Positions 35,156-47,370 of a DNA stretch of 64,000 nucleotides are shown one piece after another. The stretch is taken from NCBI RefSeq assembly GCF_050947335.1, contig NC_134993.1, forward strand, positions 9,920,001 to 9,984,000, written 5' to 3'. A program made the position numbers and the translations under genes. The stretch is from Megachile rotundata (lineage: Eukaryota > Arthropoda > Insecta > Hymenoptera > Megachilidae). Under the pieces are notes generated by a model. It did not search any database. It was not told the DNA's origin and was given only the letters and a program-made list of their open reading frames with translations. Every line of letters starts with the position of its first letter. Within the stretch, counting starts at the first letter, position 1.

Positions 35156-35786
35156 ATAACGTAATTTAGGTTAGGTTTGACTCCCTCAATTTGAACCAAA
35201 CATACATCAAACTGATTTTAGAACTAAATTAAAAAGAATCAGCGAAAAAGTAAAAAATGTTAAATAAATAATCCTTTGAACTGTTTACCGCGTTTCCATT
35301 CCGAACAATTTCCAATAAAACGCACTTCATTAAAGGTGGTGAAAAATTGAATTCGATCCCGTGAAGTGAAACAATTTTATCGTTTTAATGAAACAGCCTG
35401 ACGTTATTTTATGGTGAAAGAAAGCCGCAGATTTAACGGAAAATTAATTATCGGAGCGTGCCGGTAGCGTAGGGTAAAAGTTGGTCAACAAAGGTTAAAT
35501 GAACGTTGCTTCACGTTGCTTAATTACTTTGTTCGAGCTCTCGATCCGTTTAATCGGTCTATCGTTCGGCAGAGCAGCGTCAATGACCGGTATGTTGTTA
35601 TTAATTGTCGGCATTAATTAGCAGGATTATAATTGCGACGATCGTCACGTTGTAACGCATCCAATGAAACAGCTTCGAGCGTTAATATTTATAGTTCGAT
35701 GAGCGGATTTATCTCGTTTTAGTAAATCGACGGGGATTCGTTAGGCGTTGGACAAAATGGCCGACTTTGCAAATGGCGGATGCGTT
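35156..35786. other. unique spacer
   Basis: Mixed composition, GC-richer between 35440 and 35760. No gene seen. An AAAATGGCCGAC motif sits at 35755. Confidence 0.45.
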
Positions 35787-36206
35787 ACTTAAAAGTACTT
35801 CGAAGCGACACTTATAGTACATCAATTTAAACCTTGAAGTTCAGAGAAAATCACTATGTAAACGTTTCTCGTTTTACTGCGCATTCAAGATGGCGTCCGG
35901 ACAGTTAGGGCGAACAGTGATCGATTGTGACGCTGATTGACAGAACTTGATGACTTAAAAGTATTTCGAAGTGACACTTATGGTACATCAATTTAAAGCT
36001 TGAAGTTCAGAGAAAATCACTATGTAAACGTTTCTCGTTTTACTACGCATTCAAGATGGCGTCCGGACAGTTAGGGCGAACAGTGATCGATTGTGACGCT
36101 GATTGACAGAACTTGATGACTTAAAAGTATTTCGAAGTGGCACTTATAGTACATCAATTTAAAGCTTGAAATTCAGAGAAAATCACTATGTAAACGTTTT
36201 TGTGAA
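35787..36206. repeat. 166 bp direct repeat, 2.5 copies
   Basis: ACTTAAAAGTAYTTCGAAG starts copies at 35787, 35953 and 36119 (166-base period). Copies share CACTATGTAAACGTTT and CAAGATGGCGTCCGGACAG. The third is truncated. Very few differences between the first two. Confidence 0.92.
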
Positions 36207-36745
36207 ATTTTTAAAACAAAATGGCTGACAGATAATTACAGAAGACATCAACTGGTTTTGAGGTATATAAAGTTTGATGAACTCTGAAAATATTATAGTA
36301 CCACAAAATGGAAGTCATTATGTTCCAGATTACAGATCAAAGCTTGTAAAAAGTTGTAACTCCATTACTTCTTTAATATTTTTTAATACAAAATGGCTGA
36401 CAGGCAGTTACTGCAAACTTTGTCTAATTTTGAAGTGCATGAAGAGTAACATTATTTGGTGACACAAAGACATCACAAAATGGCGTCTCACCTGACGTTT
36501 CTTTAATGGTCTTAAAACAAAATGGCGGACTATTAGTTATACTAAACGTATCGATTCTGAAATATATAAAGTTTAACACAATTTGATAATATGAAGATGT
36601 TACAAAATGGCGTCTTGAAGTATAAAACTTCACAAAAATAATTCCACAAACGTTTCTATAATGGCCTTAACACAAAATGGCCGACTAATTATAGTAAACG
36701 CAACGATTTCAATATACGTCTGGCACAAATAAAGCTTAAAATGGC
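36207..36745. promoter_or_regulatory. cluster of AAAATGGCNGAC motifs
   Basis: ACAAAATGGCTGAC, ACAAAATGGCGTC, CAAAATGGCGGAC and CAAAATGGCCGAC recur at about 36220, 36390, 36476, 36521, 36605, 36674 and 36739, spaced 45-170 bases apart and mostly in the same orientation, embedded in otherwise diverged DNA. The core resembles the YY1/Pleiohomeotic site (GCCAT on the other strand). Could be a diverged tandem repeat instead of a regulatory cluster. Confidence 0.4.
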
Positions 36746-37439
36746 GATTGTCAACTTAAAGTTTAAAAATTGAAACATATACAAACAAAATAGTATATCC
36801 ACTCCAAGAGCTGCAATAAAGAAACGAACGTAGAATCTTAGAAATCATATTTTCGAAGTACGCAGAGTAAGAAGAAGTAAGTACATACATACATCCTCGT
36901 CTCACCCTATCCATACGATGGAAAAGGGGTCAAACCAGCTTACAGCGTCAAAAACCACTACCTTCATCGTCCTAAAGAAACACGTTGAAAAATCTCCGTT
37001 GAGACGACTCGGAGAAACTCGCATAAACCCCCGTTTCCAGTCGTTCTGAAAGAGCAAAAGGAAATTCGGACATTCCCGAGTGCACCAGCCCGTTTTGCCT
37101 CCCGCTTTTCGCTCGCATGTTCCCTACGAAAGATCATATGTTGTGTCTTATAAATTGGCAAAATGGTCCAGTTCAGAACTAACCAAATATACCTGTTTGT
37201 AAACCGGAGAAATAGAATTACGTTGGAAGAAATTCACTTCCAGACGTTCGGATTTATGAATGCGGAAGTGGAACTGTAATAACTGTTCATACATTTGCTT
37301 GAATAAAACTTCGAGCTTAGTTGCATACAAATTTTCAGATTGTCGGTTTTCCCTGCTTTAAGTTTATACATTTTTAGTTTTTATTTTTTTTTACATAATT
37401 TATGAAATTTATGAAATATTACGAAATTTATAAAATTTA
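36746..37439. other. unique spacer
   Basis: Moderately GC-rich around 36900-37300, AT-rich afterwards. Two short minus-strand frames (36964-37161, 37148-37330) have no recognisable motif. Confidence 0.45.
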
Positions 37440-38037
37440 ACAAAATTTATATTTACAAAATGTACGAGTTATTGTGAGGTTTATGAAATTTATGAAAATT
37501 TACTGTCTAGTATTATTATCATTATACAGTGAGGTCGTCGTAACTGATCGCTAACCTCCCTCCGTAAGTGAGCGTTCGTCTCCATCAAGCGTTAAGTTCC
37601 AAATCTACAAATTTCCAAGTTTCTCAAATTCCTTTCCCCAAATACTGAGATTCCCTTTCCCCCAATTTCACTAAAAAAGAATAAGAAAGCTGCAGCAGAT
37701 AATTATCCCAATGTTTACAAAAAGGAACTAACAAAATTTACATTTACAAAATGTACGAGTTATTGTAAGGTTTATGAAATTTATGAAAATTTACTATCTA
37801 GTATTATTATCATTATACAGTGAGGTCGTCGTAACTGATCGCTAACCTCCCCCCGTAAGTGAGCGTTCGTCCCCATCAAGCGTTAAGTTCCAAGTCTTCA
37901 AATTTTCAAATTTCCAAGTTTCTCAAATTCCTTTTCCCAAACACTGAGATTCCCTTTCCCCCAATTTCACTAAAAAAGAATAAGAAAGCTGCAGCAGATA
38001 ATTATCCCAATGTTTACAAAAAGGAACTAACAAAATT
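37440..38037. repeat. 291 bp tandem duplication
   Basis: ATGTACGAGTTATTG at 37460 and 37751 marks two copies (about 37440-37740 and 37731-38037) that differ at only a few positions. Each contains CGTAACTGATCGCTAACC and CCGTAAGTGAGCGTTCG, related to the palindromic core at 8.1, 8.4 and 49.5-50.6 kb. Confidence 0.92.
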
Positions 38038-38759
38038 TTCCGCGGTAAAACTGCAGAGGTCTTTGTTTCCGTCGAAACGCCAGAAGCAGGTCCGCCGATA
38101 AAATATATTCGGGGTTAATTGATAGAGAATTGGGGTCAGGCGGAGCACGTGTTGAAGTGACTAAATATGCCAGCAACTTCTTGCTCTTGTTCCATCGTCC
38201 TTTTTGCCTCTCTCTCTCCGAATTTCGTATCAAGCTTTTTCTCCCGGTCAGCTTATCGATTTCACGCGTCCACGAAATTCTGTCGGGCCCGGAACAGCTC
38301 GGTCGGTAAATAATATTCGTACTTCCGACGTCAGAGTGTAACGCGTGCACTGGAACTTCGGCTGATAGTTTGAATTAATTTTCAGCAAGTTTGACACCGG
38401 TTCGCCGTTCACGCTTCGCCAGGTCCGCTTCAAAGGGCAGGAGACGCGGCAGTACGCTGTTTTCGCGTAATTAATTTTCAACCTGTTACGTGATTGTTCC
38501 GTTATTGTTGTTGTTAACGCCCGTTGTCTGCCGCGCGAATGCAATCGACGTCAGTCAGACATCTCGACGTATCCGCGTGTTTGCAACGATGTTACGGCAA
38601 AAGGAATTTCGACGCGACGCGGAAGAAACAATTAAACGATGGGGTATTTGTCCCGGGTTATTGACGGAAAATCGATTTGTTTGTAACTCTGTTGCGAGTT
38701 AATGCGAGCTTTTGAGCGACGCATTGACTTTAGTCAATGCAGTATCTAATAGTCGGCGT
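38038..38759. other. CpG-rich unique island
   Basis: GC-rich unique sequence with overlapping short frames on both strands and no recognisable domain. The lack of coding periodicity by eye suggests noncoding, possibly regulatory. Confidence 0.4.
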
Positions 38760-39235
38760 TGGAGCGATTTAGGGTGATTTGGATGGATTTGAGTGGATGT
38801 GGATTGATTTGGAATGATTTGGGTCAGTTTTAATTTGTTTAGATTGAATTGGACTGATTTGGACCGACTTGGATCGGTTTTAATATGTTTAGATTGAATT
38901 GAACTGATTTGGAAACGATTTTGATCGATTTTGACCGATGTGAGTCGAAGGCAGCCGATGTGGGGCGAACTGAACCGAATTGGACCGATATGAACCGAAG
39001 GCAGCCGAGTTAGACCGATGTGAACCGAATGCAACCGATTTGGTCGAATGTGGATTGAATTCAACCGAATTAAAACGATGTGGACCGATCTGAAGCGATG
39101 TGAACCAATTTGAACTGATGTGAACCAGTTTGAACCGATTTAAACTGATTTAAACCGATGTGAACCGATTTGAATCGATGTGAATCGATGTGAACCAATC
39201 AGTCGAATAAGATCGGCTCAGTACGGCTCAGTTCG
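38760..39235. repeat. diverged repeat, GATGTGAACCGATTTGAAC-type
   Basis: Diverged 9-10 base units (ACCGATGTGA, ACTGATTTGG) that grade rightwards into the regular GTTCAGTTCG array. The minus-strand frame of His-Ile-Gly type is a repeat artefact. Confidence 0.8.
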
Positions 39236-39545
39236 GTTCAATTCGGTTTAGTTCGGTTTTGTTTGGTTCAGTTCGGTTTAGTTCGGTTTTGTTCAGTTCA
39301 GTTCGGTTCAGTTCGGTTCAGTTCGGTTCAGTTCGGTTCAGTTCGGTTCAGTTCGGTTCAGTTCGGTTCGGTTAAGTTCGGTACAGTTCGGCTCAGTTCG
39401 GTTCAATTCGGTTTAGTTCGGTTTTGTTCAGTTCAGTTCGGTTCAGTTCGGTTAAGTTCGGTACAGTTCGGCTCAGTTCGGTTCAATTCGGTTTAGTTCG
39501 GTTTTGTTCGGTTCAGTTCGGTTTAGTTCGGTTCAGTTCGACTTA
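39236..39545. repeat. 10 bp tandem repeat, GTTCAGTTCG
   Basis: About 30 units of GTTCAGTTCG with GTTTAGTTCG, GTTTTGTTCG and GTACAGTTCG variants. The variant order repeats in blocks, so there is higher-order duplication. The open Ser-Val-Gln-Phe-Gly frame is an artefact. Confidence 0.93.
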
Positions 39546-40379
39546 ATTCGATTGAAATTCCTTCAATTTAACTCGCATTGAACTACATCGGTTAACATCG
39601 ACTAAATTCGGCTCACATCGGCTTAATTCGGCTTCCATCGATCCACATCGGTCCACAGCAGTCCACATCGCTCCAAACACATCAAAATCGATACAAACAT
39701 ATCCACGCCAGTTTCAAAAGATCAAAACCAATCAATCAATCCAAAAACCTTCATATCCCTTAAAAGCCATCCAAATCAATTCAAATCTCTCCCAATCGAT
39801 TCCACTCTACCCAAACCACCTCAAACCACGTACTTCATCAATTTCCCGTAACCCAATAATTCAACTAATCTATCATGTCTAAAGATCAATTAATGAGCCA
39901 AGATCAGCACTCCGATCGATAATAGTCATCTTTCTAAGGTTAATCACGTAAACTCAACCACCTTGTTAAATGAAGTTCCCCAGAAGATTTCATGAAGCTC
40001 GAATTCCCCGGCCACGTTCCCGATTACATACTCAATATTCTGAGGGTTAACGATGGCACGCGCGAGTATTTCATCCTTACCGTGGAAATATGTGGAGCAG
40101 AATGTACCTACACGAAGGAGCTATGCCAGACACGGTCCGTATCGGGTATCATTAGTGACGACGGTATTCGAAGTTACATCGCGCGAATTAATTCGTTGCA
40201 TCTTTCAGTGGGCATGGGAGCTACCAAGCTTTGATCACTTTCGAACGGCGTGTATAGGGTTATCGTTGGGAAATTAGGGACGTTATAGGGTGGGATTTGT
40301 TTAGTTGTATGATGTCGCTTTTGGGAATGAAACATTTCTAGGTGGAAGTTAGGGAATTTCTGAAATTTTTAATTTTGGG
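39546..40379. other. decaying repeat edge, then a unique GC-richer stretch
   Basis: 39546-39840 is degenerate TTCRATTCGRC / CACATCG-like sequence trailing off the array. 39960-40260 is unique, with an 80-codon plus-strand frame (39992-40234) that I do not recognise. It overlaps a second open frame and lacks splice context, so it is not called. Confidence 0.4.
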
Positions 40380-41240
40380 GAATTGGAATAATAGGGTGTC
40401 ATCAAATGTCTATGTCCCAAAGTCCATATATTCCCAAATCCCTGCATCATCAAATTTCTACATCAACAAATTGCTATATTCCCAAATCCCTACATCACCA
40501 AATCCCTATATCGCTAAATCCCTGCAGCACCAAACCCCTAAATCCCCACATCCTCAAATCCTCACATCCTCAAATCCCCACATCCTCACATCCCCACATC
40601 CCCAAATCCCCACATCCCCAAATCCCCACATCCCCACATCCCCACATCCCCAAATCCCCACATCCCCAAATCCCCACATCCCCACATCCCCACATCCCCA
40701 AATCCCCACATCCCCAAATTTCCAGTCCCTAAATCCCCACATCCCCAAATCCCCACATCCCCAAATTTCCAGTCCCTAAATCCCCACATCCCCAAATCCC
40801 CACATCCCCAAATTTCCAGTCCCTAAATCCCCACATCCCCAAATCCCCACGTCCTCAAATCCCCACATCCCCAAATCCCCACATCCCCAAATCCCCACAT
40901 CCCCAAATCCCCACATTCCAAAATCCCCACATCCCCAAATCCCCATATCCCCAAATCCCCACATCCCCACATCCCCACATCCCCAAATCCCCACATCCCC
41001 AAATTTCCAGACCCCTAAATCCCCACATCCCCAAATCCCCACATCCCCAAATCCCCACATCCCCAAATCCCCACATCCCCAAATCCCCACATCCCCAAAT
41101 CCCCACATCCCCAAATCCCCACATCCCCAAATCTCCAGACCCTTAAATCCCTACATCACTAAGTCCCCACATCCCCAACTCTCTAGCCCCCTAAGTCCCC
41201 ACATCCCCAAACATCCATGTCCCTAAATTTCTACTCTCCT
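40380..41240. repeat. 16 bp minisatellite, CCCCACATCCCCAAAT (G4-prone on minus strand)
   Basis: Very regular CCCCACATCCCCAAAT units from 40520 to 41130, with diverged edges. AATTTCCAGTCCCTAAAT interruptions recur near 40716, 40761 and 40810, spaced about 45-49. The minus strand carries G4 runs every 6-9 bases. Open frames of Trp-Gly-Cys-Gly-Asp type are artefacts. Confidence 0.94.
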
Positions 41241-41721
41241 CCCCAGACCACAAGTCCCACCCTGTCGCAATCCATTTTATATAATATATAGCAAAGTCCA
41301 CGATCGAAGTCTCAAAGCACAGAATTAGCATAATAAAAATTTTCTGAAAGCTAAGATCACGCTAGATCACCGTTAAATCGTACATGGCCGTACACTCGTC
41401 GGGCAGTTTTCAATTATCGCCATTTACCGGCGGAAATTCATTCTCGTTATGAAATACGAGAGCCACCAGCGTCAACTGCGCTCACCGCGGCCGCGTTTCC
41501 TGTCAGCCGTCATCGAGGCGAACGACAACTTCGTCGTCGTATATTCCCGTAATGCAATCGAGTCGAATCAGCGAAGCGTGAAAACGCGAGCGAGTGGATC
41601 GTTTCAGCTTGTGACGACGATAAAACGCGAGCCACCGGCGTAGACGGTCCGGCCAGACCGGATGTAATATTCGGCTCGTCGTTTCTCTCGTAATTGTGTT
41701 CCGATGCTTGACGATGCACTT
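41241..41721. other. unique CpG-rich island
   Basis: About 41380-41700 is CpG-rich. Frames are open on both strands (41449-41643 plus, 41510-41719 minus), so composition rather than coding explains them. Confidence 0.4.
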
Positions 41722-42225
41722 CAGTTCGACAATTTTGCGCGATTAACGCCTTGTTGAGCCCTAAAGTTACATCGTTCTTTGTGAATGTGATTACTGTGCA
41801 CGCTCGACGAGTGAACGTCAGATAAATGGCCGCTCGGTGCGGTCATACCTAATTGCCTCGCGAATGAAGCACTCGAGTGTAATATAGGCTTCTTTGGGAT
41901 AATTATGATATATATACATGTTACCTTGAATGTTTTTAAGGACATATACTTTATATATTCAAATTTTTTGGTCCATAATTTTTTGGTTTGAAATTATCAG
42001 ATTGTCAAACTTTAAAGTTAGAGTCAGTTCGATAATTTTGTACCATTAATGCCTTGTTGAGACCTAAAGTTACATTGCACTTTGAGTGGCAATAATGTTG
42101 CAAGCAATCACTGTGTACGCTCGACGAGTGCCCGCCAGATAAATGTTCGCCAGTCAAATGTCCACTAGATAAATGACCTCCAGCTAAATGTCCGCTAGAT
42201 AAATGTCCACCACAAATTTTCCAAA
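41722..42225. repeat. diverged direct repeat, 303 bp period, with a short tandem tail
   Basis: CAGTTCGAYAATTTTGYRC at 41722 and 42025 begins two diverged copies sharing GCCTTGTTGAG, CTAAAGTTACAT and ACGCTCGACGAGTG. The second copy ends in short CCNSYAGATAAATGT units (about 14-15 bases) up to 42210. Confidence 0.85.
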
Positions 42226-42839
42226 ATTTCAAAACACGATTTCCGACTAAAACACACTCTCACAAATCACGAAATCTTTCAAACTCCTTAATCACAAGAG
42301 TATCGCCCGATGAAAGCAGCGCTTTGCAACGTCGAAAAATCGCCCACAAAGGTTCGCGGCCATAAAAGGGACAAGTGAAACGAACAGAAATAATTGTTAG
42401 ACTAACACAATGGTGCCTTTTCGAGGCAAGAAATGAACCGCGTAATGAGTAGCAGCCTGGCATCGACATTTAATTCGCTTATTAACAATTCTCACGGTGA
42501 AGAGCCAATTGGACTTTGTTTCACAGTAACTGCTTCTGGTTTCGAATATTCATTCGCCATTGAATAATGCGAATACCCTAGAGGCTGGAAGTGCTGGCTG
42601 AATGCGTTTAATTATAATACGCGTGCGATTCATGGCTGAGCTTCGACGAATGACGAACACCGAATGCAAATGCATATTTTTTGACCGGACTAATATCTTA
42701 ATGCGTTGTGTATTTCTCCTCATTTTCGATATTATCGAACGAATTGTTCGGTGGAATTATAGAGAACTCCATTGTGAGCGGTTTCGAAATTTGTTGCCTG
42801 TTTTAAGGGAGACGGAGAGGATGTGGGATGTGGGGATTT
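42226..42839. other. unique spacer
   Basis: GC-balanced unique sequence. A 117-codon plus-strand frame at 42602-42955 runs into the next repeat array. Its non-repeat part has no recognisable domain. Confidence 0.4.
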
Positions 42840-43770
42840 TGGACACTCTTCTGTTCATATCTCTATATTCTCAAATCTCTGCATCCACAAATCTCTACAT
42901 CCTCAACTCACCAGACCCACAAATCCTTGCATCCTCAAATTCCACCATGCTTTAATCTTCTACGTCCCCAAATTCCTAAACCCTCAAATCCCTATATCTC
43001 CAAATCCCTACTCTCAAATCTCTATATCCTCCAATCCCATCATCATCAAATCTTCTACATTCTCAAATCTCTACATCCTCAAATCTCTAGACCCCCAAAT
43101 CCTTGCATCCCCAAATCTCTACATCCTCAACTCTCTAAATCCACAAATCCTTGCATCCCCAAATTCCACCATCCCCAAATCTCTACATCCTCAACTCTCT
43201 AGACCCACAAATCCTTGCATCCTCAAATTCCACCATGCTTTAATCTTCTACGTCCCCAAATTCCTAAACCCTCAAATCCCTACATCTCCAAATCCCTAAA
43301 CTCTCAAATCTCTATATCCTCCAATCCCATCATCATCAAATCTTCTACATTCTCAAATCTCTACATCCTCAAATCTCTAGACCCCCAAATCCTTGCATCC
43401 CCAAATTCCACCATCCTCTAATCTTCTACGTCCCCAAATCCCTAAACCCTCAAATCCCTACATCTCCAAATCCCTAAACTCTCAAATCTCTATATCCTCC
43501 AATCCCATCATCATCAAATCTTCTACATTCTCAAATCTCTACATCCTCAAATCTCTAGACCCCCAAATCCTTGCATCTCGAAATCCCTACATCCCCAAAT
43601 TTCTCCATCCCTAAATGACTAAACCCCCAATCCCTACATCCCCAAATCTTCTATATCCCTAAATCTCTACATCCCCAAATCCCTGCATCCTTAAATCTCC
43701 AAACCCCCGAAATTCCTTAATCCTGAAATCCCCTAATCTCCAAATCCCCGCCCCTCAAAACAACCCCCTC
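42840..43770. repeat. C-rich minisatellite with 178 bp higher-order repeat
   Basis: Units of the CCCCAAATCTCTACATC kind. CCAATCCCATCATCATC markers at about 43031, 43321 and 43499 (spacings 290 and 178) show three long near-identical blocks, including a shared CCACCAT..TAATCTTCTACG segment. Confidence 0.92.
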
Positions 43771-45899
43771 CCCCAACATTTGATACACAAATTCAGAATT
43801 TAAATACTCATTAATTAACTTCCCATTGCAGACTTATTAAAACTTCTACCGCCCCAGTAGATTTTGCTGAAATCAACGAGCAGCAAGTCGAAAGCCCCCT
43901 GTCAGGGCAGCAGTAAGAAGGTTCTAGTCGAAAGCCGTTTTTCACATCGAACAAATTGAATCTTCAATAAATCCCAGTATCCCGTCGATCACTCGATGAA
44001 ATCCGCTTAAAACGTTCGACGAGGAATCAGGCTCGATTAAAAGGCCACGCCCCGGTACATGTTAATTCTTCGTTCGACAGCATTAAACACGGCGTTGTTT
44101 GACGTCGCTCGTTGAAATACGGGGCATCATCATCGAACGATTACTCGCGATTTACACGCGTCGAAAGCTTTCACCCTTGTTGTTTCACCTATTTCTGTCT
44201 TCCTCTTTTTTTCACGGACGTTACAGATTGTCGAGCGTGTCTTAATACGATGAAATATCGCACCGTACGGGGCACGTATCGAATCGGCGAATATAAATCG
44301 TAAATATTTATCGTGGAAGTTCGACAGTGATTAAGTTATACGACTGTAAGGATATTAGCGAGCACAGGTGTATCTTCGATCGTCAAACTGCAGGGGAAAC
44401 AAGAAAAATCGGAAGCTGAATGTTTGCTTGGGGCTTTGCCGAGCAATTTTATTTGGACGTGTCGAACGATGTTTATCTCTAGTTCTCGAAATTTAATTCA
44501 CGAAGGCATTAAAATATAACTTGTTCTTATTTTGTGAGTTTGTTTTTATTACGAGGCTTACGTATTTAAAATATAATTTGAATTCGGGGCTTAAATGTAA
44601 TTGATACAGACCTGGATTACATATGTAAAATTGTTTAATAAAATTTGGAATATTTTGTTTAAAATAATTGTTCTAATAATTTGGCTTATTTTAGTTTAAC
44701 AGTTATTTAAAAAATCGTGATGAGGTAATTATTTTTTAATGATATTTAAATGATTTAAATAATTAAATAACGAGTAATTATTATAATAAATATTCGTCTC
44801 ATGTTTGAAATAAATAGTTATTGAATATTAACTAATTTTATTTCAGTATTAAACTAATTTATTTTAACTCGATACTTGAATAAATCATATCACGATTCAA
44901 ATCTCCCGCTCTTGAGTCTTCAAAATGGCCGACACATATGACACGAAGTTCTCCACCTCACAACTTTTTTAATACTTTTGACGTGAACAAAAGAATTATA
45001 TTTACACAAAAGTACATACATTATAAAATCTGTGTGGCAGAATTTGTTTTATTATACATATATGTATATTAACTACACATATATAAATATATGGAACAAT
45101 GCATTATTCTGAAATATTTTAATCTTGACGAAATAAAATAATAACAATAAAATAATGAAATGAACTGCAATACTAGTCAAATTATAACAAAATAAAATAA
45201 AATTAAAATTAAATTTGAATATAACTCTGAAATTTCTAACATATACGCGTACATATAAGCGTAGCTCGAGTATTGTAAACCGGCCAAAAATAGAATAGCG
45301 TAAATATAAAAAGGCAATCAACGTCATAACTCATTAGGTACATGCGATTTCCTGGAAAAAGCATCAACAGTAACAGTTTTTCTCCGTTCGCCGATCAAAA
45401 AGCAATCAATCGAGCGCAATCGTTTCGGTATCCATCGGGCATAAACGAAAAAGGATACACGCGTAGCTTAATTATCAATTTTCCAACGGATCATAGATAC
45501 GTTTTCTGCGCTCGTCACATATCGACGCTTGCAAATCGCGCGTTCTAACAAACGATATTTTTAGACCGAACAATTTCGGATGCCACCTGTATCCCTTTCG
45601 AATAAAACCGTGCTGATATAAAACCGTCTTTTTCTCTCTCTTTCGGCCGTTCTCTGTTCCGGTTGCGCCAGAATTAAATTCGAGGCAGGTCCGAATGGAC
45701 GATTTTCACCGGAACAATTAAATTTCCCCGTAACGAGGTTATCAAGTCGGACAGTGTTTATTTTTTATAGACACGTCGTAACGCGATATACAAAATGTTA
45801 TAACGGCGAACGGACTCGTGCGGAAATGGGACGGGGAAAAATTCGTTGAAAATATTTGGAAATTTAGTGTTATTACAGGATGATATTGGGTTTTACGGA
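43771..45899. other. unique spacer
   Basis: GC-richer at 43840-44420 and 45340-45850, strongly AT-rich in between. No exon, RNA gene or element recognised. Confidence 0.45.
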
Positions 45900-47370
45900 T
45901 TATATCGGAACGGTATAATATATGGCCATGCGTTTCTATTATCATGCGTGGACGTAATTACACGTCGCATAGCTGCGTATTATAATGCTACGATATATGG
46001 CCACGCGTTTCCATTACCGTTATTTGACTGCATATTTTATGGACACATGTATATATTTTCACTCGTTATATGACCGTGCGTATCTATTTCCATGCGTTAT
46101 ATAGCCACATGTTTTTATTACCACTCGTTATATAGTCTCGCGTTATATGGCCACGCGATTTTAACAGCATGCGTTATATGACGACGCGTTTCAATTTCCA
46201 CGCGTTTCTGCTACTTCACAATATATGACCTCGCATTATATGGCCACGCGATGTTAACAGCACTCGCTAAATGACGACGCGTTTCAATTTCTACGCGTTG
46301 GTATTTCCACGTGTCTCTGTCATTTCACGATATATGACCTCGCGTTATATGGCCACGTGATTGTAATAGCTCGCATTATGTGACAATACGTTTCAATTTC
46401 TACGTGTTGGTATTACCGCGCGTTTCTGGTTACTACACAGTATATAGCCACTTGTTATATATCCTCGCGTTATATTGCCGTGCGTTGTTAATAGTACGCA
46501 TTGCATAACCACGTATCTCTGTTTCCACGTGTTTCTATTTCCACGCAATATATAGCCACTCGTTTCTACTACTTCATGATATATGGTCTCGCGTTATATG
46601 GCCATGCGTTATTAATAGTACGCATTGTATAACCACGTATCTCTGTTTCCACGTGTTTCTATTCCCACACAATATATGGCCGCTCATTTCTATTACTTCA
46701 TGATATATGGTCTCGCGTTATATGGCCATGCGTTATTAATAGTACGCATTGTATAACCACGTATCTCTGTTTCCATGTGTTTCTATTCCCACACAATATA
46801 TGGCCGCTCATTTCTATTACTTCATGATATATGGTCTCGCGTTACATGGCCATGCGTTATTAATAGTACGCATTGTATAACCACGTATCTCTGTTTCCAC
46901 GTGTTTCTATTTCCACGCGATATATAGCCACTCGTTTCTGTTACTACACGGTATATTGTCTCTCGTTATATGGCCATGCGTTTTTAATAGTACGCATTGT
47001 AGAACTACGTATCTCTGTTTCCACGTGTTTTTATTTCCACGCGATATATAGCTACTCGTTTCTGTTACTACACGGTATATTGTCTCTCGTTATATGGCCA
47101 TGCGTTTTTAAGAGTACACATTGTATAACCACGTATCCCTGTTTCCACATGTTTCTATTTCCACGCAATATATGGTCACTCGTTTCTATTACTTCACAAT
47201 ATATGGTCTCTCGTTATATGGCCACGCGTTTTTAATAGTACGCATTGCATAACCACGTATCTCTATTTCCACGTATTTCTATTTCTTCGCCATGCGTTTG
47301 TACTACCATGTAATGTATGACCACGCGTTATATGGTCACGTATTTTTATTACCACGTGTTATATGACCAT
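45900..47370. repeat. 124 bp higher-order tandem repeat built from TATATGGCCACGCG units
   Basis: GGTCTCGCG markers at 46585, 46709 and 46833 give a 124-base period, and further diverged copies extend to both sides. Each unit holds TATATGGCCATGCG, GTACGCATTGTATAACCACG and TATCTCTGTTTCCACGTG. Left-hand copies are more diverged. Frames opened here are artefacts. Confidence 0.92.
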
